From positions 33,471,001 through 33,535,000 of the forward strand of contig NC_080568.1 in the NCBI RefSeq assembly GCF_030253575.1: a stretch of 64,000 bases of DNA, in the 5' to 3' direction. This stretch comes from Rhododendron vialii. Its lineage: Eukaryota > Streptophyta > Magnoliopsida > Ericales > Ericaceae. The position numbers and the translations under genes are program-made. Of this stretch, positions 61,672 to 64,000 are shown piece by piece; position 1 is the stretch's first letter; each line of letters starts with the position of its first letter. Below the pieces are notes generated by a model that was not told the DNA's origin, ran no database searches, and worked only from the letters and a program-made list of their open reading frames with translations.

Positions 61672-64000
61672 TTGCCTAATAATATGGGCATTAGATGACA
61701 CCTTATTGGTCCTTTTCTTGTTTTCTTTTTCTTATTGATTACCTTTTTCATTCCCTGCTTTCAGCTCACATGATTTGTTACCCTGCTGTTCTATTGATTA
61801 CCTTTTTCATATTGATTACGCACGTGTGGGCTCACACACCTGGTCACATGTTGGCTCCTTTTCTCTCTCCTTTTTGTTTACTTTTTGGATAAGTTTCGTT
61901 TCTCTTTCATTCTGATGAAATCATCTCCCATGATGTCATTGTGCAGCGAAAATTCAGATACCGTAAAAGCCCTTTTTGGTATCGAACTTGTTAGCAGGTA
62001 TTGTCTACTATGTCTTCCTTTTGTTAAAAACATGTACTCAGATGATGTAATCTGTCATTGTTGGATTGCACTTTTCGAATTTTCACATGTCTCTTGTGAT
62101 CTTGTTCTTCTCTGATGCTCAGCAAATGATGTTTGTGTATGATTTATCATTTATATCATATTGTTTGTTTGTTTTGATTAGTCTGTTGATCTTACCTTCA
62201 TAACTTGGCGAGGGCTCATATGCCTTGGCTTTTCCATCGATGCAGTTGCCAGTGGAAATCACCTATTATTTTTGCGCTATTCTGCTCTCTGTATTTTGGG
62301 GATGAGTTATGGAAAGAAACATTTGAGAGTCGCAAGTCTCAACAAGGTCTTGAAATTTGAATAGACTACCTTGACTTATGGGAGGAAACATTTGAGAGTT
62401 GCAAGTCTCATCAAGATCTTGAAATTCCGGTAGACTAACTTAGTTCAACACCCAAAGAGGAAGAGCTACAGTAAAAACATTTTTGCATGGATTTTATTGT
62501 ATTGCTCTCTATTTCCATTTTGCTGTGAGGAGTTACACTCTGTTCCTACACTTTTACTCCATCTCCTGAATGAGTTACAGCCATTGAATGACATTCTAGT
62601 GCATTACCTTCTATAAATTTGCTTAGTTAGGGTAAACCAAAAAAACCTTATATATTATCTCAGTGGCACAAGGGTTGATAGTCCTGGGACTCCTACCCTA
62701 CTTATATATTGCAGAAGGGTTATCTGCTTAACAATTCAAAAGTAGCTTTCTATTTCTCACACTGTTGAACATGGCTTCCGCTAGTAGAGAGAGCATAAAC
62801 AATTTTTCTGTTACTTATTATGGTTGGGGAGCAAACGTGGTGGTTTTATTGGTTTGTATTACAATCTAGATTTTTTGCTTGCCTAGTCTTCAGCAATGAC
62901 GTTGGTGCACTGTGGTTTGCTATATTAGATGGACTAGTTACTGGTTTCGGGTGCGGGTTTGCATTTAAGTGCCAAATTCAGCTAATTTCCATGTCTGGGA
63001 AAACTTCCGTATTGGTTTAACATTTTTTGTTTTTGGGAAAATTGGATGCTATGACGTGCCGTTGGGAAGTTCAGTCTAGTGTTGGTGATTTATCACATAC
63101 ACATATTTTACATTGGAATTGTTTGATATACTTATCTGATTATTGTCCCCGATTAAACCTATCTGACATGAGTACTTCATGCATTTAGAAGAGTCCAAGC
63201 AGAATTAGTTGATTGTATCTTCTTTTTTTATATTTCTGGGTGGTGTGGTGAGTTTAGGGTGCATTGCCAAGAGAGTGGTGAAGAAAGCTCGGAGATGGAA
63301 TCAGTTTATGCACTGAAGTGCCACATATCACATGAGGTGAACCATTTGCACGAGGGGCTAAAGCATGTAAGTGTTCTTCAGTTCTTGGGAGCTGATACTA
63401 TTTATCCTTCTGTAAACCCTTGGTGCTTCTAGTATTGTTGATTTGATTAGCTCTTCTTACATGCATTCCCAAGTTTGGGAACAAGATTTCGCATAGATTT
63501 ATTTGGAAAAAATAAATCGATGATCAACCCTGACATGACATGAAAAGCAACTTTTGTAAAAAGAAATGCTATCACTGTTTGAGCTACAAACAAATAAAGA
63601 AACTTTATTTGGATTAGACCTATCGTTGTTGGGAAACAAAGAAACTGATATTCTATAACAAAGTCATGAGTAAACTGACGGTTTCCCTGGTCCCCTTTTC
63701 CCCCTCCTTCTTTCTTAGGTAGGCTTATCCATTATTTCAGACTCTCCATTCGACTAAATAAGAGAAACACAGATAACCTCATGACCATTTATCGTAGTTT
63801 ACTCTTGAACTATACATCTAATAGGGTATAGTACATTGTTTCTTAGTGGGAATTGTCAAAATCGTTCAATGATTATTTTGTTGATGAAATATGGCCCTCA
63901 GTCATGCTGTACTGGACCCAGATGACTACAGACTTATTGACTTATTATGCCTATTTGTTTATTCCATGCAGGGTCTGAAATCAGAATTAGAAAAGGCTTC
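57727..64000 (+). CDS. UBP6: Ubiquitin-specific protease UBP6/7 (USP14/Ubp6 family), 5' part
   Basis: Exons are 57727-57736, 58924-59069, 59218-59253, 59346-59453, 60412-60512, 60641-60767, 61258-61317, 61418-61485, 61947-61997, 63258-63366 and 63972 to the window end (truncated). All phases agree. The 10-nt first exon encodes MPT plus one base. Residues about 4-75 are a ubiquitin-like domain (VSVKWQKETFPGVEI, VPPERQKIMVRGGLL) that docks on the proteasome. The USP catalytic domain starts near 101, with the Cys box GHTAGLFNLGNTCYMNS; the nucleophile is C113. The Gln box region FMQQDAEECWTQLL follows. The His box lies beyond the window. The family trims ubiquitin from substrates at the 26S proteasome and binds calmodulin in Arabidopsis. 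UBP6 versus UBP7 cannot be told apart from this part. Confidence 0.94.
60160..60290 (+). mobile_element. SINE-like 3' part with (GTT)n end, in a UBP intron
   Basis: The stretch AGCAGCCACTTTATGCATAT ... GGTTAGGTCTGTCTCCAATC ... TGATTGGGGACTACATGGGT, ending in (GTT)n at 60271-60288, resembles TS-type tRNA-derived SINEs that terminate in TTG repeats. A clear A/B-box head was not found, so it may be 5'-truncated. It lies in the intron 59454-60411. Confidence 0.45.
61628..61670 (+). repeat. (CT)n microsatellite in a UBP intron
   Basis: A 43-nt CT run lies in the intron between exons 8 and 9, followed by short repeats of TATTGATTACCTTTTTCAT (61733, 61793). Confidence 0.9.
62310..62435 (+). repeat. 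~70-bp direct duplication in a UBP intron
   Basis: GAAACATTTGAGAGTCGCAA and GAAACATTTGAGAGTTGCAA, each followed by GTCTCA-CAAG-TCTTGAAAT and TAGACTA, form two diverged copies in the long intron 61998-63257. Confidence 0.75.

Noticed and set aside
1-64000. CRISPR arrays, bacterial operons, phage or viral integrations
   Set aside because: None seen; all gene structure is plant nuclear with introns.

Overview
This is nuclear DNA of a flowering plant, most likely a eudicot. The evidence is short exons split by GT-AG introns, AT-rich spacers full of small transposons (MITEs), and proteins such as ELF3, plant CHMP1, eL28 and UBP6/7. Some gene families hint at an asterid or Ericales species, but I cannot fix the taxon from the sequence. 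Exon borders below were placed by eye from splice motifs and reading phase. For six genes the summed exons give a complete or continuous reading frame.

0-14.1 kb, a rearranged block. A two-exon gene for a small secreted Cys/Pro-rich peptide (717-1525, minus) is followed by a promoterless partial copy of its upstream region (about 3278-3867). Both lie beside a tandem array with a period of about 950 bp (2395-12233). Each complete unit contains a long imperfect hairpin. A 3078-bp Helitron-type element (5912-8989) sits in the array at a clean A^T site. Removing it restores the period. Array units run directly into decayed fragments of a malectin-like LRR receptor kinase at both ends (about 352-430 and 12234-14110).

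14.1-28.6 kb. An F-box/LRR gene (14952-16383, minus) has at least two frame breaks. An S-protein homologue (20184-20622, minus) has one. The only intact gene here is a bHLH87/HECATE-class transcription factor (24136-about 25125, minus). The spacers hold a hAT-type element nested in a MITE with perfect 8-bp target duplications, three further inverted-repeat MITEs, and a 375-bp TRIM retrotransposon with a 5-bp target duplication.

28.6-64 kb, gene-rich. In order: a 3'-5' exonuclease plus KH-domain protein (28652-34267, minus, 10 exons, 344 aa); an ELF3 homologue (39059-43081, plus, 4 exons, 603 aa); a single-domain jacalin-related lectin (44048-45670, plus); the ESCRT-III subunit CHMP1 (49502-51014, minus, 203 aa); ribosomal protein eL28 (53681-56524, minus, 150 aa); and the 5' part of a UBP6/7-type ubiquitin protease (57727 to the window end, plus). 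eL28 and the UBP gene are divergent, with about 1.2 kb between their start codons. There is no operon-like linkage: the genes belong to unrelated pathways (clock, proteasome, endosome, ribosome, RNA processing). Notable non-genic structures are a 378-bp near-perfect palindrome in an eL28 intron, a 307-bp palindrome at 48.5-48.8 kb, a tRNA-derived SINE, and a cluster of ACTGGCG/CGCCAGT palindromes at 46.9-48.2 kb.
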